Source of the DNA: Balaenoptera acutorostrata
Taxonomy: Eukaryota; Chordata; Mammalia; Artiodactyla; Balaenopteridae
Assembly (NCBI RefSeq): GCF_949987535.1
Contig: NC_080079.1
Span: 58,707,613-58,771,612 of the forward strand
Direction of reading: 5' to 3'
Length of the DNA: 64,000 nucleotides
Shown here: piece by piece, positions 38,870 to 52,265 of the stretch
How the letters are laid out: each line of letters starts with the position of its first letter
Position numbering within the stretch: the stretch's first letter is position 1
Made by a program: the position numbers and the translations under genes
The notes under the pieces: generated by a model
Databases searched by the model: none
What the model was told of the DNA's origin: nothing
The model's input: only the letters and a program-made list of their open reading frames with translations

Positions 38870-39327
38870 GCTGTGGAGAGCGGGGCCTAAGCAAGGGTGA
38901 GGTTTGGGTGGTGGGCGGGGCCAATGCTCAGGACCCACTGGGCTGGAAAAGGCCCTGGGGGCTGTGGGGGGTGAGGCTTAGGCTCAACGGAACAGCAGGG
39001 GCCCAGGCGTTCCCCCCACCCCTGGTCTCAGAGGGCAGGGGACCTCACCTGGGGGCCCAGCAGACTCCTTGGCCCGAGTGGGCGGGGCAGTCGCCCTCTG
39101 CTCCTCTCCCACTCCTCCCGAGGGCCCCTCCTGCCTGCCTCTCCTGATCTCCCCGGCCTCAGGGGCACCAATCTTGTCTGGCCTCCACTTCTCCTCCCCC
39201 CTCAGTCCCCCCACGTCCTACCAGTTCACTTGGGGGTTCCTCCCGTCTCCTTGGGCGTCAGGGTCCTCCACCAGCAGCCGGCAGGTGCCCTAGTTGTGGG
39301 GAGACGCTAACTCGGCATCTTCCCACC
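38870..39327 (-). promoter_or_regulatory. GC-rich L1 5' UTR (internal promoter region)
   Basis: Markedly GC-rich and Pu/Py-block-rich compared with the flanking AT-rich intron, and directly at the 5' end of the L1 next to the target-site copy. L1 5' UTRs carry an internal promoter, often with antisense activity; here antisense would mean the KCNMA1 direction. Promoter activity is not shown by the sequence. Confidence 0.6.
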
Positions 39328-41171
39328 TTATTTACTTTTCTAGGATGAGGGTTGGAGGCCAGAGTAACCAAGGGATGATTCCTTCCCAAAAATACAGGGA
39401 ATCAAAATGTATCTCCTCTCCCTCAAAGCACATATTTTCTGAAAGGAATTTTGGCCAGCTTACTACATCATTTGCTTGCTTGCTAATATTATATGATTAT
39501 AAATCCTGAATACACTGGGGGCAGGTCTCAGATCTCCCTGAGATAATACCTCCTCTCCAACCAATAAACAACCTGGCTCTGTATCTTAAGGGCAAATTTA
39601 TTAAGGTCCTCTTCCAACTGAAATACATTCTTCTAGGGCTGGGAAGAAAGAGTCCATTCTCTTCTTTTTCTCAGACCTCTTCTTTATGGTGGGTAGTGGA
39701 TATCTATAGAACTCTTAAAGAGTCTTCAAGGACAAAAATATTCAAATTCGATCTTGCCCTGATCTGTGACCCATTATTATCAGCAAGTGCCTTTTTATTT
39801 TAGCATTTTTGACTGAGCTCAGTATTTGAAAGGTGACCTGCTGGTTTACAACACCTCTCACATTCCAACAACCCAGCAACCGAGATGTTGTTCCGAGCTA
39901 ACTGTTCTTCTCCTTTTAAGATCAGATATGACAGTTCCTATAGTAATCTAGCGTGTTCATTGAAGATAACTTTGCAGGATGTCTTCACATGATATTTGTC
40001 ATTTGGTGTAGCCTAAAAGAAAATTCTCAGGAATAAATAAATGCAGTGAGAGTCTTCCCATCTTAAGTGGGATTGGAAGGCCTATTAGGAGGGCCATGGT
40101 AGAGATCCTGAAGACTTAATAATAGGTCTCTGGACCATAGAGGAGGGATTGCTATCCTACTGTCTTTGTTCTGAACATACAAATGAGAAATATCAGAGAA
40201 ATTTCAGAGAAAGAAATACTAAGAACTAAATAAAGTTCACTCTTTAATGCTTGAAATAGATGGTTTAAAAGGTAAACTCACTTTACAGTAAATTTTGGAA
40301 TTTCAACTTAGTTTTATTTTCTATCTTGAATTGATAAGATTATTCAGGGAAAATGGCTCCACTGCACAGATAGCCAACTATGCCTGGGACATTGTCCTAA
40401 TTTTATGCAGTCATTCTTGTAGAAACCCAAATGCCTCCCTGAAATCAGAGGTGCAGAATCTCTATCAGAGATAGAATCTAGACAATGGATATGGGCCAAG
40501 ATGCAGGATGATATTTCTTATGCTGTAAGCTTGTTAGAGCTGCCTGATTCTATTGTAATTCTTGAGGTTATTGGTAAGGCTCTGCCCGTCCACTGGAGGG
40601 GAGGCCTCTGTAGAGGCATCTTTCTTTTCCACTAGTAAAGAAGGCAAGAGAGGGTGACTGTAGCTCTGATAATTCCAGACAAGTTTATTAAGATGCCTAT
40701 GAGCTTGAGGCTCTCATCTAAGGAGTGTGGCAGTTGGGAGGTGAAGGTAGGGGTGGGGGAGAGCATCATTGGACAGTTAGTGCAAATACAGTTGTCAAGG
40801 CAAGGAGAGAGGGTGTTGTTTAGTATTGAAATCATGTATTCCAGATGCGGGCATTTGGTAGTCAATCTGCTCTGAAGTGACATGCTGCTGAATCTTTAAA
40901 GGGCTTCAGCCAGGGAGAGCAAAATCTGATTGGGCAAATTGCTAAAATATTTAAAGTGCAGCCTGTTAAAGCTTTTACTGCGAAGAGCATCACGTCAGAA
41001 GTTGTAGTCAGAAAGAGCGAGTAATTGGCTTTCCATCCTCATGCCAGTCAGTCAGCATGAGGCTCTATTCCTATTCCTTCCTCTTCATTGCCAATGCTAA
41101 TAACAACACTTCAGGGTGTGTGCATGTGTGTGTGTCTCATGGAGAGACTGGATAGCTGGTAAAATGAGAAT

Positions 41172-41213
41172 AGAAGGAGTGAGACATCCATAAGAAGGAG
41201 TGAGACATCCATA
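41172..41213 (+). repeat. 21-bp tandem duplication
   Basis: Two identical copies of AGAAGGAGTGAGACATCCAT plus A (41172-41192 and 41193-41213), with the start of a third. Confidence 0.92.
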
Positions 41214-41425
41214 AGAAGGGAGGCTAAATCCACAAAATGATGTGAAGTCCATTTTAGAAAAAAGGGAACGGGAGAGAAAGGCAGAATTACTACCTGACAA
41301 AGGTCACCTGCATGTCCAGGAGGTGGTGGTGGTTTGAGGTAGTTATCTTTCAAAGGATGGGTTCTGCAAGCAAAAGAGTGGCCTTCAGTGACAACCACTT
41401 CCTCTGCATCTTTCAGCTCCTCTGA

Positions 41426-41647
<222 letters not shown>

Positions 41648-41889
41648 TGATGCCATCCGCTTCTGTCCCAGATTATGTTTACTAGGAATGAGATTTTCCT
41701 AACTGGATGGTGGGGTGATAGTCCCTGCGCCTGATTATTTTTGATACTTAATATTCAGGACATATATTGAAACAGCTGGAACTCTCATCAGAACATGACC
41801 TGAGAGTGGAATTTTCAATCACTGAATATGTATTGGCTCATTACCATAGGGTGTGAAATGCATCATGGGAGGCAATATGTACCGTAACT

Positions 41890-42110
41890 CCTGTGGACAT
41901 GGCTCTGGGGCCAGAGCCTGCCTGTGCCATTAGCTGTGTGGCCTTGGACAAGTCAGTTGAGCACTTTATACTGTATCTCTTATGTGTAAGAAGATGGAAT
42001 GAGAATGACCCTAACTCATAGGATTGTAGTGAAGATTAAAACCCATACGTTTTAATAAGTTTATAGGACTCCATAAACTTACCTATTATTATTATTATAT
42101 ATTAGATGCC
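41890..42110 (+). repeat. MIR element
   Basis: ATGGCTCTGGGGCCAGAGCC, GTGGCCTTGGACAAGTCAGT and AGGATTGTAGTGAAGATTAA in MIR order. Confidence 0.82.
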
Positions 42111-43104
42111 ATGAAGAAATCTGAATGCTACCTGTATTGTCGTTTGTTTATAACAGTGTCATGTATCCTTCTAGATAATTGATTTGCATATCTGTGATCC
42201 TTCTTAGCACATGATATAGGCAGGCAAATCACATTTGCTGATGATGACAAGGGTGACCATGGGCCACCTTGGGAAGGCTGGGGCTCAGAGCCCCGTTTCC
42301 TGGTTGACTCATCTCAATAGCAGCAGTGGGCTTCTTCTGGTCTGTCCCAAGAATGTCAGCGTAGATAACAATCCACTCTACTCTTTAGACTTGTCCGATT
42401 AACAGCTTCAGGCTTTAATGCCTTCCTCGGCTTTCCTACCGTTTATTGTCTTGCTAATCCATGAAAAATGGATTAATAATCAGGAAGTTCAGATGGAAAG
42501 GTTCTTTCTCCCTCGTGCTTTCTAATCCCCAGATTGCTGTGGCCTGCTCCTTTATGTCAACCAGGAAAATCCTATCATTTCTGCTGTCATGGCCACCCTT
42601 CCTAAGAAAGGACTGTTCCACTTCCTCAGAATGGCTTTGTGCTCTAATCCACTAGATTTTTCCCAGTGTTTTATCTGAATGTGTGTGTGATTTCTCAATT
42701 TAATTTTAATCGAGCATTAAGAACCAATACAGCTTTGTGCTGGAGGCTATCTGGGAGGTGTGAAAGTTACAGACAAAAGCACAGAAAGTCAGAATCCTTA
42801 GGAAACAGCCCCTGTCCAAGGAGTGCAAATGGTTTTCATCACAAAGCTGCTCCATGTATTTACATTCTGATGTTGTATCTGCCCCACTTTTGCTCTAGGA
42901 ATATAAACTCATCCTGGTGTTACCCACCTGGGGACAGGTCAAAGGCTTGGTTGGCATTGCGGGATCCAAGGTTTTAACGGCTTGCCTAGATAATCCTGAG
43001 GAGTGCAAAGCCCCCTGCCGGCACCAAAGGGTTTAGTGAGGCCAATTACTACTCCCCTCACCTGAAAAATAACATCGTTTAACAAAACATATATAACAAA
43101 CCTA

Positions 43105-43410
43105 TTACATGTTGGGCACTGTTCTTGTTGCTGGGGGTACAACCCCTGACAACGACTGGTCTCACAGAGCTTCTGTTCTAGTGGGGGCAAAGACCAGATC
43201 TCCAGGTAGGCAATGAATATGTAATAACGTTTGAGATGTTGATAAAGTGCTATGAAGAAAATAAAGTGAGGTCATAGGCTAGAAAGGGACTGAGAGGTGC
43301 TGTTTAGACGGTGTGACCCAAGAAGCCCTCTCTAAAGTAACCCTGCACAGAGATGAGAATGCTTGGAAGAGCCAGCAACATGGGGATGCTTTCTGGGCAC
43401 AGGATACTTT
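43105..43410 (+). repeat. L2-like fragment
   Basis: TGGGCACTGTTCTTGTTGCT, GAGCTTCTGTTCTAGTGGGG and ATAAAGTGCTATGAAGAAAA resemble degenerate L2 3' sequence. Boundaries and class are approximate. Confidence 0.5.
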
Positions 43411-44779
43411 CTGCTTTGGGGGTTAGAAAACATGAGATGGCCGTAATTTTGAGGAAATGACCATCTAATTAAAAGATATAAATGTACCATGAAACAATAT
43501 ATTCAAAGCTAAGCGTTACAAGGCACAAAGTGCTGTTTGAATCTAGTATGTGTTTAAGTGGCTGGGGAAGTCTTATTGGATACAAACAGTTGATCTTGGA
43601 AGGGGTTTATGGCTATTAAGGCCCCACTTGGACTAGGCCTTGAAGAATGTGTAGGAAACTCAAGATACACACATAAGTAGTTTCTCTATTGCGTCTTAAA
43701 CCCGGCAGAATCAGTCTCCCCAAGGCTGAGTCCCAGGAATTGGGATCTTTACCAGGTTCTCCAGTTGATATTGCTGTGGCTGGTCTAAGGATTGGTGTTT
43801 TGGTCCCCAGATCTAATTTCCTGTGGTCAGCACCTGTGCCTTGGCCACTCTGTTAATTGATGCCTTCCCTACCTTCCTATTCTAGATTTCCAGCCCCTTT
43901 TCTGGACCCGCTTGGTATTCCTCAGGCTTGCTGAAGGGAGCTAGCCTCCCAGATGACCTGGTCAAGTAAAATTAATCAGGGCTCCCATCACAGCACATTA
44001 CAAGCTGGTTGACCCTCTGCTGGTGGTACCTAGGCACACACACTTCCATGCAGCCAAGATAACTAACTCCAGGCGTCATCCATGAAGCAGTGTTGTGGGG
44101 TGTGACTCCCTAGTGGGTTCTCCTTGGTCACCATTTATAAGACATTTTTTATGCCCTCCGTCTGAGATGTCCCTGTACTGTTGCAGAGAGAAACCAATAA
44201 TGGTGACAGCCCCTGCTTTAGTCTAACGATCAGGGAGTGAAAGCTTGCCTCTTCCTCTCCTTGGGGGTTACTGTAATAACCCTGACATTATCGTGAATTG
44301 CAATATTGGCATTTAAACAATCAATACACTGGTCAATTCTAGGGATTAAATCGAGCAGAGTTTGATATGTGCAGGGGACATTCATATGCCTCCCCCAAAA
44401 GCATCGTAAGCCACATGGGGCCACCCAGACATGCAGTGGGTGGACAGGGAGGAAGAAAGCCAAGATGGGAGGCACCAGAGCAGAAAGAGGCAGAGAAAGG
44501 CGCACAACTGGCCTCCTGTGTTACTTTCTGCATGAACACAGTGAGCAGAGGGGCCAGCGGTAGCTAATCATGTGCATTTCCTGGGAAGCTCTAACTGGGG
44601 TGATTTCTTCTCTCATTTGTCTCCTTTGTAAATACAGGCCTAAAGCTGGGGGAAGACATGGGTTTGTTGCCCTCGCTGTTCTGATCCTTTTAGTGGCTGT
44701 TTGGGAGTCTTCCTCTGATGACTTAACATGGGTGGCCACTCCAGTCATGTCCCTGGAAACCCCAAGGCAGCAGTAGACA

Positions 44780-45382
44780 TTGATCAGCAAACTCTCTCTG
44801 GGAAGGGTCCTATAATAAATAATTTAGGCTTTGCTGGCCATACGGTCTCTGTCACAACTAATCACCTCTGCTTTTGTAATGCAAGCTGTGACAAAGTGAA
44901 AGAGTGGCATGGACATATATACACTACCAAACGTAAAATAGATAGCTAGTGGGAAGCAGCCGCACAGCACAGGGAGATCAGCTCGGTGCTTTGTGATCAC
45001 CTAGAGGGGTGGGATAGGGAGGGTGGGAGGGAGGGAGATGCAAGAGGGAAGAGATATGGGAACATATGTGTATGTATAACTGATTCACTTTGTTATAAAG
45101 CAGAAACTAACACATCATTGTAAAGCAGTTATACTCCAATAAAGATGTTAAAGAAAAAAAAAAAACAGCCACAGACAATACCTAAATGAGTAAGATTGGC
45201 CGTGTTGCAATAAAATTTGGTGGAATTTGAACTTAATATAAGTTTCACATATTATGAAATATTCTTCTTTCGATTTTTTTTCAACCCATTTTCAAACATA
45301 AAAACCAATCTAAACTCACTGGCCATAGAAAAGCAGGTAGCGGACCAGATTTGGTCCATGGGCCAGAGTTTGCCAGCCCCTG
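44780..45382 (+). mobile_element. hAT-like non-autonomous DNA transposon, split by an L1
   Basis: The left part (44780-44900: AGCAAACTCTCTCTGGGAAG, TTTAGGCTTTGCTGGCCATA) and the right part (45165-45382: CAGCCACAGACAATACC, TTTGGTCCATGGGCCAGAG, TTTGCCAGCCCCTGG) fit the widespread mammalian element whose ends read CAGGGGTCGGCAAAC. I do not give a subfamily name. Confidence 0.7.
44901..45164 (+). mobile_element. 5'-truncated L1 3' end, sense to KCNMA1
   Basis: From about GAGTGGCATGGACATATATA to ACTCCAATAAAGATGTTAAA and a poly(A), this is the 3' end of the cetartiodactyl L1 family in the + direction. It has split a hAT-like element. No clear target-site duplication was identified. It brings an AATAAA at 45138-45143 in the sense direction of the host gene. 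Confidence 0.88.
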
Positions 45383-45772
45383 GCTCAGGATATCATGTTC
45401 TACCTACTGATGCAGTGATGTCCTATGAGATCCCAATGATGAGTCTAGAATTTGGAACTCATTTCTCGAGCCGAGGCCAGCATGGGTCTGACTGTTTTAT
45501 CATCATCTCAGCAACAGAAGCCGACAAGACAGCTCATTTTATCAACAATTTCCTGGAAACCAAGACTTCCTTTTCCAAATGACATAAATATTGCTATTCC
45601 CTCTTATTTTCCCCCTGAAAGTTCTGCTCTTATGTATGGATGGCATATCTTCCTTAAATCTTTTCTCAGAGAAGGTAGTGATATGTGTGAATATATGTTT
45701 GCATGCACTTATTCCACCAATGTAATTTATATACACATACTCTAATTATAAATATATATGGCATGTATATAA

Positions 45773-46210
<438 letters not shown>

Positions 46211-47495
46211 TAGAGTGGTTGTAGCTTTGATCATGCCTCTGCTTCTTCATCTGGTTATGGACCTGAGGACTCAGCCCTTCCCCTATGCTCTGTCTAGGAA
46301 TATCCAAACCCTGGGACACCTTATTAAAAGGGATTTGCAGCCAAGTTCAGTCACTCACCAGGCATGGAGTTTAGCTGGTATCAAACGTATTAACCGTATC
46401 AGTGTCTATACAGTCTCTCTCTTGCCTACCCAAACCCAGCGCTTTGCAATATTATAGTACTTATAGCAGAATTTACATAAGGAACTATTTATATCACTTT
46501 ATTTATGACATTATGAATGCTTGGAGAAATCTTATTTTACCATGTTCTGTTTTTAGCTAAATGTATTTAACAGAGTTCTTTATTTCTGTTGTACAAAAGG
46601 CCAACCCCTTCTGCTGGCCAACCCCTCCCTCCCTCCCAGTCATTTAAAAGCCCAGTAATGTTTTCATGAGATTGTGTGTGTGTGTATACATGTGTGCATG
46701 TGATGTTCTTGATTACAAAACACTAGGACCCAAATCTAAAAGGAACAATTTGGGACTCCACAATTTAATGAGAGGGCATGGGATACGTGATCTGGGAGTC
46801 ACATAACTAACTACTTCCCAATCGTTAATCAATATATTTTCCATAAACTTGAAAATAATTGTAGAGCACTGTACATTTCAACCTTTGATGTAGTTCTCCA
46901 GGTCACAAATCCATGCAAATATCACTTACACTCCAAACGTTTTTCTTGGAAGTTCACATCCCTAAAACAGGAACACAAATTTCATTCTATATTTTAAGAA
47001 GTCTGGATTTTTTCCCACTTACAGAGCTGAAATTTGTTATTTCTATTATCAGCTTCTAGAACCTCGGAAATGGGAAAAGAAGAGTCAAGTAATATAATTC
47101 AGTAAGGAAGACATAAGAATCAATCCACAAGTAATGCCCATTCATAGCTATCAATACCATGTGTCCTAACGTATGCCTGGCTCAGTGGACACTCAATAAA
47201 TATATAAAGAAGTGAGAAAAATATAGACAGATATCTTTTGGCTGCTGGGCCCCAAATTCACTGACTTAGTGAACACATGTGGTTAAAAATAGTCACCTGC
47301 AGAAAAATAGTCATATACATAAAAGAGCATAAACAGATATATACCTAATTTCAGAAACATGATAGTTGTGATTACATATTTCCATGATTATTTTCCTACA
47401 TGTGCTCTTCCACATGGTCCTTGGGAACAATGGACTAGGGTCTAAAAGTATTTTGTAAAGAGCTTATTAGTTTTCTGGGGTACAGGAGTCTATGT

Positions 47496-47572
47496 ATGTG
47501 TGTATGTGTATAGTGTTGGGTGTGTAGGTGTGTGTGTGATGTTTTCTGTGTGTGTGTGTTTGTTGTGTGTGT
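47496..47572 (+). repeat. GT-rich imperfect repeat
   Basis: TGTATGTGTG-type units with interruptions across about 75 bases. Confidence 0.8.
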
Positions 47573-48589
47573 TTCCTTCTGTATGCTCTTGTACACATCC
47601 ACTCATCTGCCTGCATCTATATGAATGAGTTTTCCTATCTGCAGGGCCTTTTCAAACCCTCCAAAATTTATCACACTTGAACACAACATATTGGTACAAA
47701 ATGGGCCTTCACCTATGTCTCCACATATTTCATTGTTTAAACAGGGCCCCAGATATAGGACCAGCCCAGAGAAACACAAGGTGTTTCTATGTGTGTCATT
47801 TGTATTTCTTGAGTTTTGAAATCATGCGTGTACAGCTGCACAGGGATTTTCTTATATCACAATTACTGGTGGATCCCCTACAAGGTGAAAATTAAAAGAA
47901 TATGCTGTAGGCAATTGAGGCTTATACACTGGTGAAATGATACAGGAAGTTGGTCAGACTTATTTTGTACCAAAAGACCCCAGTGAAAAGGGGGAGACTT
48001 CTCCTTCTCTCAAAAGATCCTCCTCCGGAGCTTGGAATTAGTAGCTTCCCAGCCCCGTAGCACCGAATGCCTCTTCCCCCATAATTCCACTTTGCAGTTA
48101 CAGTTTGGAGGCTGGGAATAGAATCCTGACTGCCACCGAGTCATAAAAGAGGGCTGATGGGCTTGATCTCTGCAGCCAAGTCCAATCTTCTCAAAGCCCC
48201 CTTTCCAGGAAAGAGAACGAGAGGAAGGCATCCAGAGACATAAGCAGTTGACAGACCCTCTCCCTGCACGGTCAGTGAGCTGAAGACAGCTCAGGTCTCC
48301 ATGAAGGCAAGTCAGAAGCTGGATTCAGGCTGGAGGATCAAGGAGGCTGGTGGCTGGCGGTGAACTCCAAAATGATGCCCTTGGGGCTCTATCACATGGG
48401 ATGGCCTGATTAGTTCTTCTCTGGTCCCCCCCACACCGAGGACACAGAGCAGGTGGGGGTCATGCCCCTCTCCTCCAACCCTAACCCTTCTATTTGACCA
48501 GTGACTGCATTCCTGGCCTCTGTCATTACCTCCTTGATCTGGGAATTTGTTTCCACTGTTTTTTGTTGTTATGGGATTTTAAAAAAAAT

Positions 48590-49075
48590 CTGTTTACTGG
48601 CTTATTTATTTTTAATTACTCCAGTAATATACAAGTATGTTCTTATTATAAAATATTCAAACAAAGCAGATGTATATAAAGTCAAAAGCAAACTTTTCCT
48701 TCACCCCCAATCTTATTTCCCTCCCTGGGGTAATTACTGTTATTAGTTTAGTGTGTACTTTTCCTGAACTTTCTGAGTGTACGTACATTTATAAATACAT
48801 TCATACATATATAGTTCTATTCTATGGGTTTCTTTTTACATAAATGAAATCATACTTTTTGAATTGTCTAGAACTTGGTTTTTTTATTTGTTTCAATTGC
48901 TCCTCTGTCTTGAGATGCTTCCAAGGCAATACCTACATGGAGAGGTCTTTCAATCCCTTTACCTGCTGCATAGACTTCCATTGTATATATGTATCTGATA
49001 GTGTATTTAACCATGCCTCTGTTCTTGGACAGTTAGGTGATTTCCTTGTTTTTCTCTTGCTGAAAATATGCATTA
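48590..49075 (-). repeat. Old L1-like 3' fragment
   Basis: Features such as GGGTTTCTTTTTACATAAAT, AGACTTCCATTGTATATATG and TTAACCATGCCTCTGTTCTT resemble an ancient L1 3' end in antisense. Boundaries are approximate. Confidence 0.5.
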
Positions 49076-49678
49076 AAATCATACACCTGAAGCTTCACCC
49101 CTTTCCGTATCCTCTTTGCAAGATGCACATTAATTCCACTCGCTCCCACATCCTCCGAATTCAGCCCCACCTCATCACACCGTGCTGCCTGGCTATTTCC
49201 TCTCGGCTGCCTTGGGAATTCTAGTTGGAGCTGCTGTCTTTTTGCCTGAGACAGAAGTGACCTGCTATTAAATAAACAGGCATTTGAAAGCCACCCCCTC
49301 GTTACATTCTGAAAGCCAGAGGTTGCCACAGGACAGTTACTTAAATCAAGACAATTTCCAGGCAGGAAGAAGATATAGAACCGTGGCATAATTCCTCTCC
49401 CTCGTTAGTTAGTAATAGCTTGATTGAGTATCGAGAGCGACCCTAAAATGCTGCCATCAGCACCGACTACCCTTTAGATTAACACACAACTCCTATTCCC
49501 TTGAATGTAGTTAGGCCAGCTTAATGTCAAGGCATAAAAAAGATACTTGTTAAATAATTTCCCAAAGCTCCGGCTCAATCTTTAATTTGTTTTTATTCTT
49601 TTCCCCCCCTCTTTCCCTCTTGTTCCTCAGTCTCACTTTTGCTTCTTTTTTTTTTTCTCTCTTTCCTCTATGCCAAAG

Positions 49679-49871
49679 GGTACGCCGTTAAGTCGGGCTG
49701 ATTTAAGGGCCGTCAACATCAACCTCTGTGACATGTGCGTTATCCTGTCAGCCAATCAGAATAATATTGATGATACTTCGCTGCAGGACAAGGAATGCAT
49801 CTTGGCGTCGCTCAACATCAAATCTATGCAGTTTGATGACAGCATCGGGGTCTTGCAGGCTAATTCCCAAG
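49679..49871 (+). CDS. KCNMA1: KCNMA1 exon, RCK2 continuation ([14 protein letters not shown])
   Basis: This exon gives 64 codons plus one base, from [12 protein letters not shown] to [10 protein letters not shown], ending in the first G of a split Gly codon. The acceptor is preceded by a long T-rich tract (49647-49670) and CAAAG. The donor is GTAAGG at 49872. It starts in phase 0, exactly fitting the exon ending at 46141. The strand [11 protein letters not shown] and the acidic turn [11 protein letters not shown] belong to the RCK2 core, and the helix [14 protein letters not shown] follows. The next exon (expected to encode GFTPPGMDR and the approach to the calcium bowl) was not found in the remaining 14 kb, so the following intron runs past the end of the window. 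No disruption is seen. Confidence 0.98.
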
Positions 49872-51601
49872 GTAAGGACAGCCTCTCTGCTATGCCTACG
49901 GGGGACAGGGGCTGGCAAGAGGGATATCCTTCACTCTGTAATCCAGAGAGGCTCGCAGCAGCCTGCCTGGTAGAGAAACACACCGTGGCTGCCATGGCTT
50001 TCAAAGGGGCATCTGCTGCCTCTTCTTGCCAGCCCGGGCAGTGGGCTTGAGACCCTAACACCCACGCTCTCAGTAGGCTGTCTTCCCCAAAACGAATCCA
50101 GCCTTTAAATGCCACCCCCTCAGCCTTCCCAAACAGTGGCTTTAGGACCAGGGTCGCCAGCTAAATGTCAGAGCACTGAGATGATGCTGGCTGAACAATC
50201 CCCCGCGTTTCTCCCCAGCATCTGTTTTTGCCTTTGACCTGTGTTAAGCTTTGCCGTTGTTACAGCTGCATGGGGGTGTTGAGCTTTGCGTTGTTATCGG
50301 CTGACCAAGGGACAGTGGTCTCTGGAGGGTGGGGGGGTATATGGACACTGAAAGCCATTTCGCAAAAGGTGACACTTGTCAGCCCATGCGTTCTCTATAG
50401 GAGGCATGACGGTGTTAAATGACACACATCTGCCATCTCTGCTCTGCCCTGATCTTCCCTGTCATTTGCTCTGGGATCCTGGGCAGATGGTTCCAAGTGA
50501 AGATGTTGTCTAGGAGTCTCAGAGAGGCAGCACTGCAAAAACCCTGCAACAAACCACCTCACTAATCAGGGCCTTGGCAGGATGGGATGTGAAGCATTTT
50601 CCGCCGAGTAACACCTCTGTGTGGGCTTGCCATGAACTGTAGGATCATTGTCATAGGCGGTCTACTGGATAGGTGGCATCGGGTGCCTGATAGGGACCTG
50701 AATGCCATCATTCCAGGAGTAAAGATAGAGGGCGTACAGCCCACAAAAACTATAGCCGCTGGGCTATGAAGCACCATCTTACTGATATGATAAAGCTCAG
50801 CTTGATCCTGCCGCCTAGACCTACGTGCTACATTATCTTTTGCCAACTCAGCATGACTACCACTTCCTTCTAAGGTCCCCTCGACGTTGCAGCAAAGCCA
50901 GAAACAATCGTTTCTAGAAGCCCCTTCTCTGCCTGGTTCTGGGCTGGAGTCCGCCAATGAGAGAGGGACACTAGGGTGAGGTCTGGAAAGTGGAAGAGAA
51001 AAACAGGTCTTGATTTTTGGAGGCAGCTTCAGGGTTCAAAGCAGCTCTCAGGGGAAGCTTTGAGAACCACTGGCTTTGCTACTAGAGATGGAGACTGGTG
51101 TGTGGGCTTCCCCGAGGGTCCTGCGGTTCACAGCACCTTCTGGTGAAGTTCAAGAGAACCTTCCCCTTGGTGCTGCAAGTGAAATGGCTAATGGTGGCCT
51201 CTTTGACTTTTGCTCCTCCAGCCCTGCCCATGGCTGTGTCAACCTCTAATTTTCATCGTACCTGGAATAGAGTGGCTTCTATTCTTGACATAACCCTGGC
51301 TGATACAGCCTGAAGCTTGGTTTTGACATCTCCACTCCAGCCTCCTCTGCCTCCCCCCCAAATCTAAATCTTGGTCTCCATTTGCTCAGCTGTGCCCGCA
51401 GGACAGAGCAACGCGCCGAGGCCCTAAGAAAGGAGCCTTAACTCTTTCCTGCGTCCTGCACGACCTACTCAGGGAGCCGAGGTGACAAAGGATGGGAGGA
51501 GACAGTTAGCTGGCCTTCTTGGAGGGGGAAGAGGCAAGCTAGCTTTCGGTTCCTGCCCCTAAGTACTTGATCTTCACTGTGTGTCTTCCCACCCACACCC
51601 C

Positions 51602-51718
51602 AGCATGGGCATCACCCAGGGACTGTTAGAAATGCAGACTCTCATGCCACACAGACCTACCGGGTCAGAATCTGCATCCTAACAGCGTCCCCAGGTGACT
51701 CGTGTGCACTGCTTTAAG
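51602..51718 (+). repeat. MER5-like fragment, incomplete
   Basis: GGCATCACCCAGGGACTGTT, CAGAATCTGCATCC and CCCCAGGTGACTCGTG follow the MER5 order; the termini are missing. Confidence 0.6.
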
Positions 51719-52239
51719 GCACAGTAAATCTTTACACTAACAACACTGGGTCCAGTGAACACACTGACCAACCCCATTAGATGCGCCTCGTCTCCTGGCA
51801 GGAGCTAGCAGAGGGAATGGAAAGAAGTAGAAGCAGGGGAAGTGCTCCCTCCAGGTGGAGATGGAACCGAATAGGGGGTGGAGGGGCAGGAAAAGACTCC
51901 CTTTCCCCAGCATGCCTGTTTCCTCGCAATTCAATAATCATGATTTTCAAGGTCCTAGATTAGAATCTCAACATATAATATAGTCACATATGCATCCGAC
52001 ATAGGTGTTCCTTCCAGCTCTCTTAAACCTTATCCCAGCCTGTCAGATCCTTTTGATGGCCAGCTGGTAAAAAAATGCTTCCCCTCCCCTCTTCAAACAC
52101 TTTCTAGATTCTCAAAAGCCTTCTTTACTGTTTTTATCACAGGAATAAGCAAGAATAGTAGGTCTTGCAGGGAGAGAAGGAAGAAAGGAAAAGAGAACTC
52201 ATTTTTTCCTGCAAAAAAAAAAAAGGGGGCTCTTATTTT

Positions 52240-52265
52240 GTACACGCGCGCGCGCGCGCACGCGC

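Larger units (their letters stand above)
33268..39327 (-). mobile_element. L1 retrotransposon, nearly full length, decayed, antisense to KCNMA1
   Basis: About 6.06 kb bounded by a perfect 12-bp direct repeat, TTATTTACTTTT, at 33256-33267 and 39328-39339. In minus-strand order there is a GC-rich 5' UTR (39327 to about 38870), an A-rich segment and SINE-like module, ORF1 remnants (about 38400-37510), ORF2 (37463-33653), a 3' UTR and a poly(A) read as T at 33268-33276. Both ORFs are broken by frameshifts and stops, so the copy cannot move itself. The preserved ends and direct repeats suggest a moderately recent, probably cetartiodactyl- or cetacean-specific insertion. Confidence 0.93.

Noticed and set aside
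41097..41398. Overlapping minus-strand frames with repeated residues
   Set aside because: The repeats come from the 21-bp tandem duplication and a short GT run; no coding evidence.
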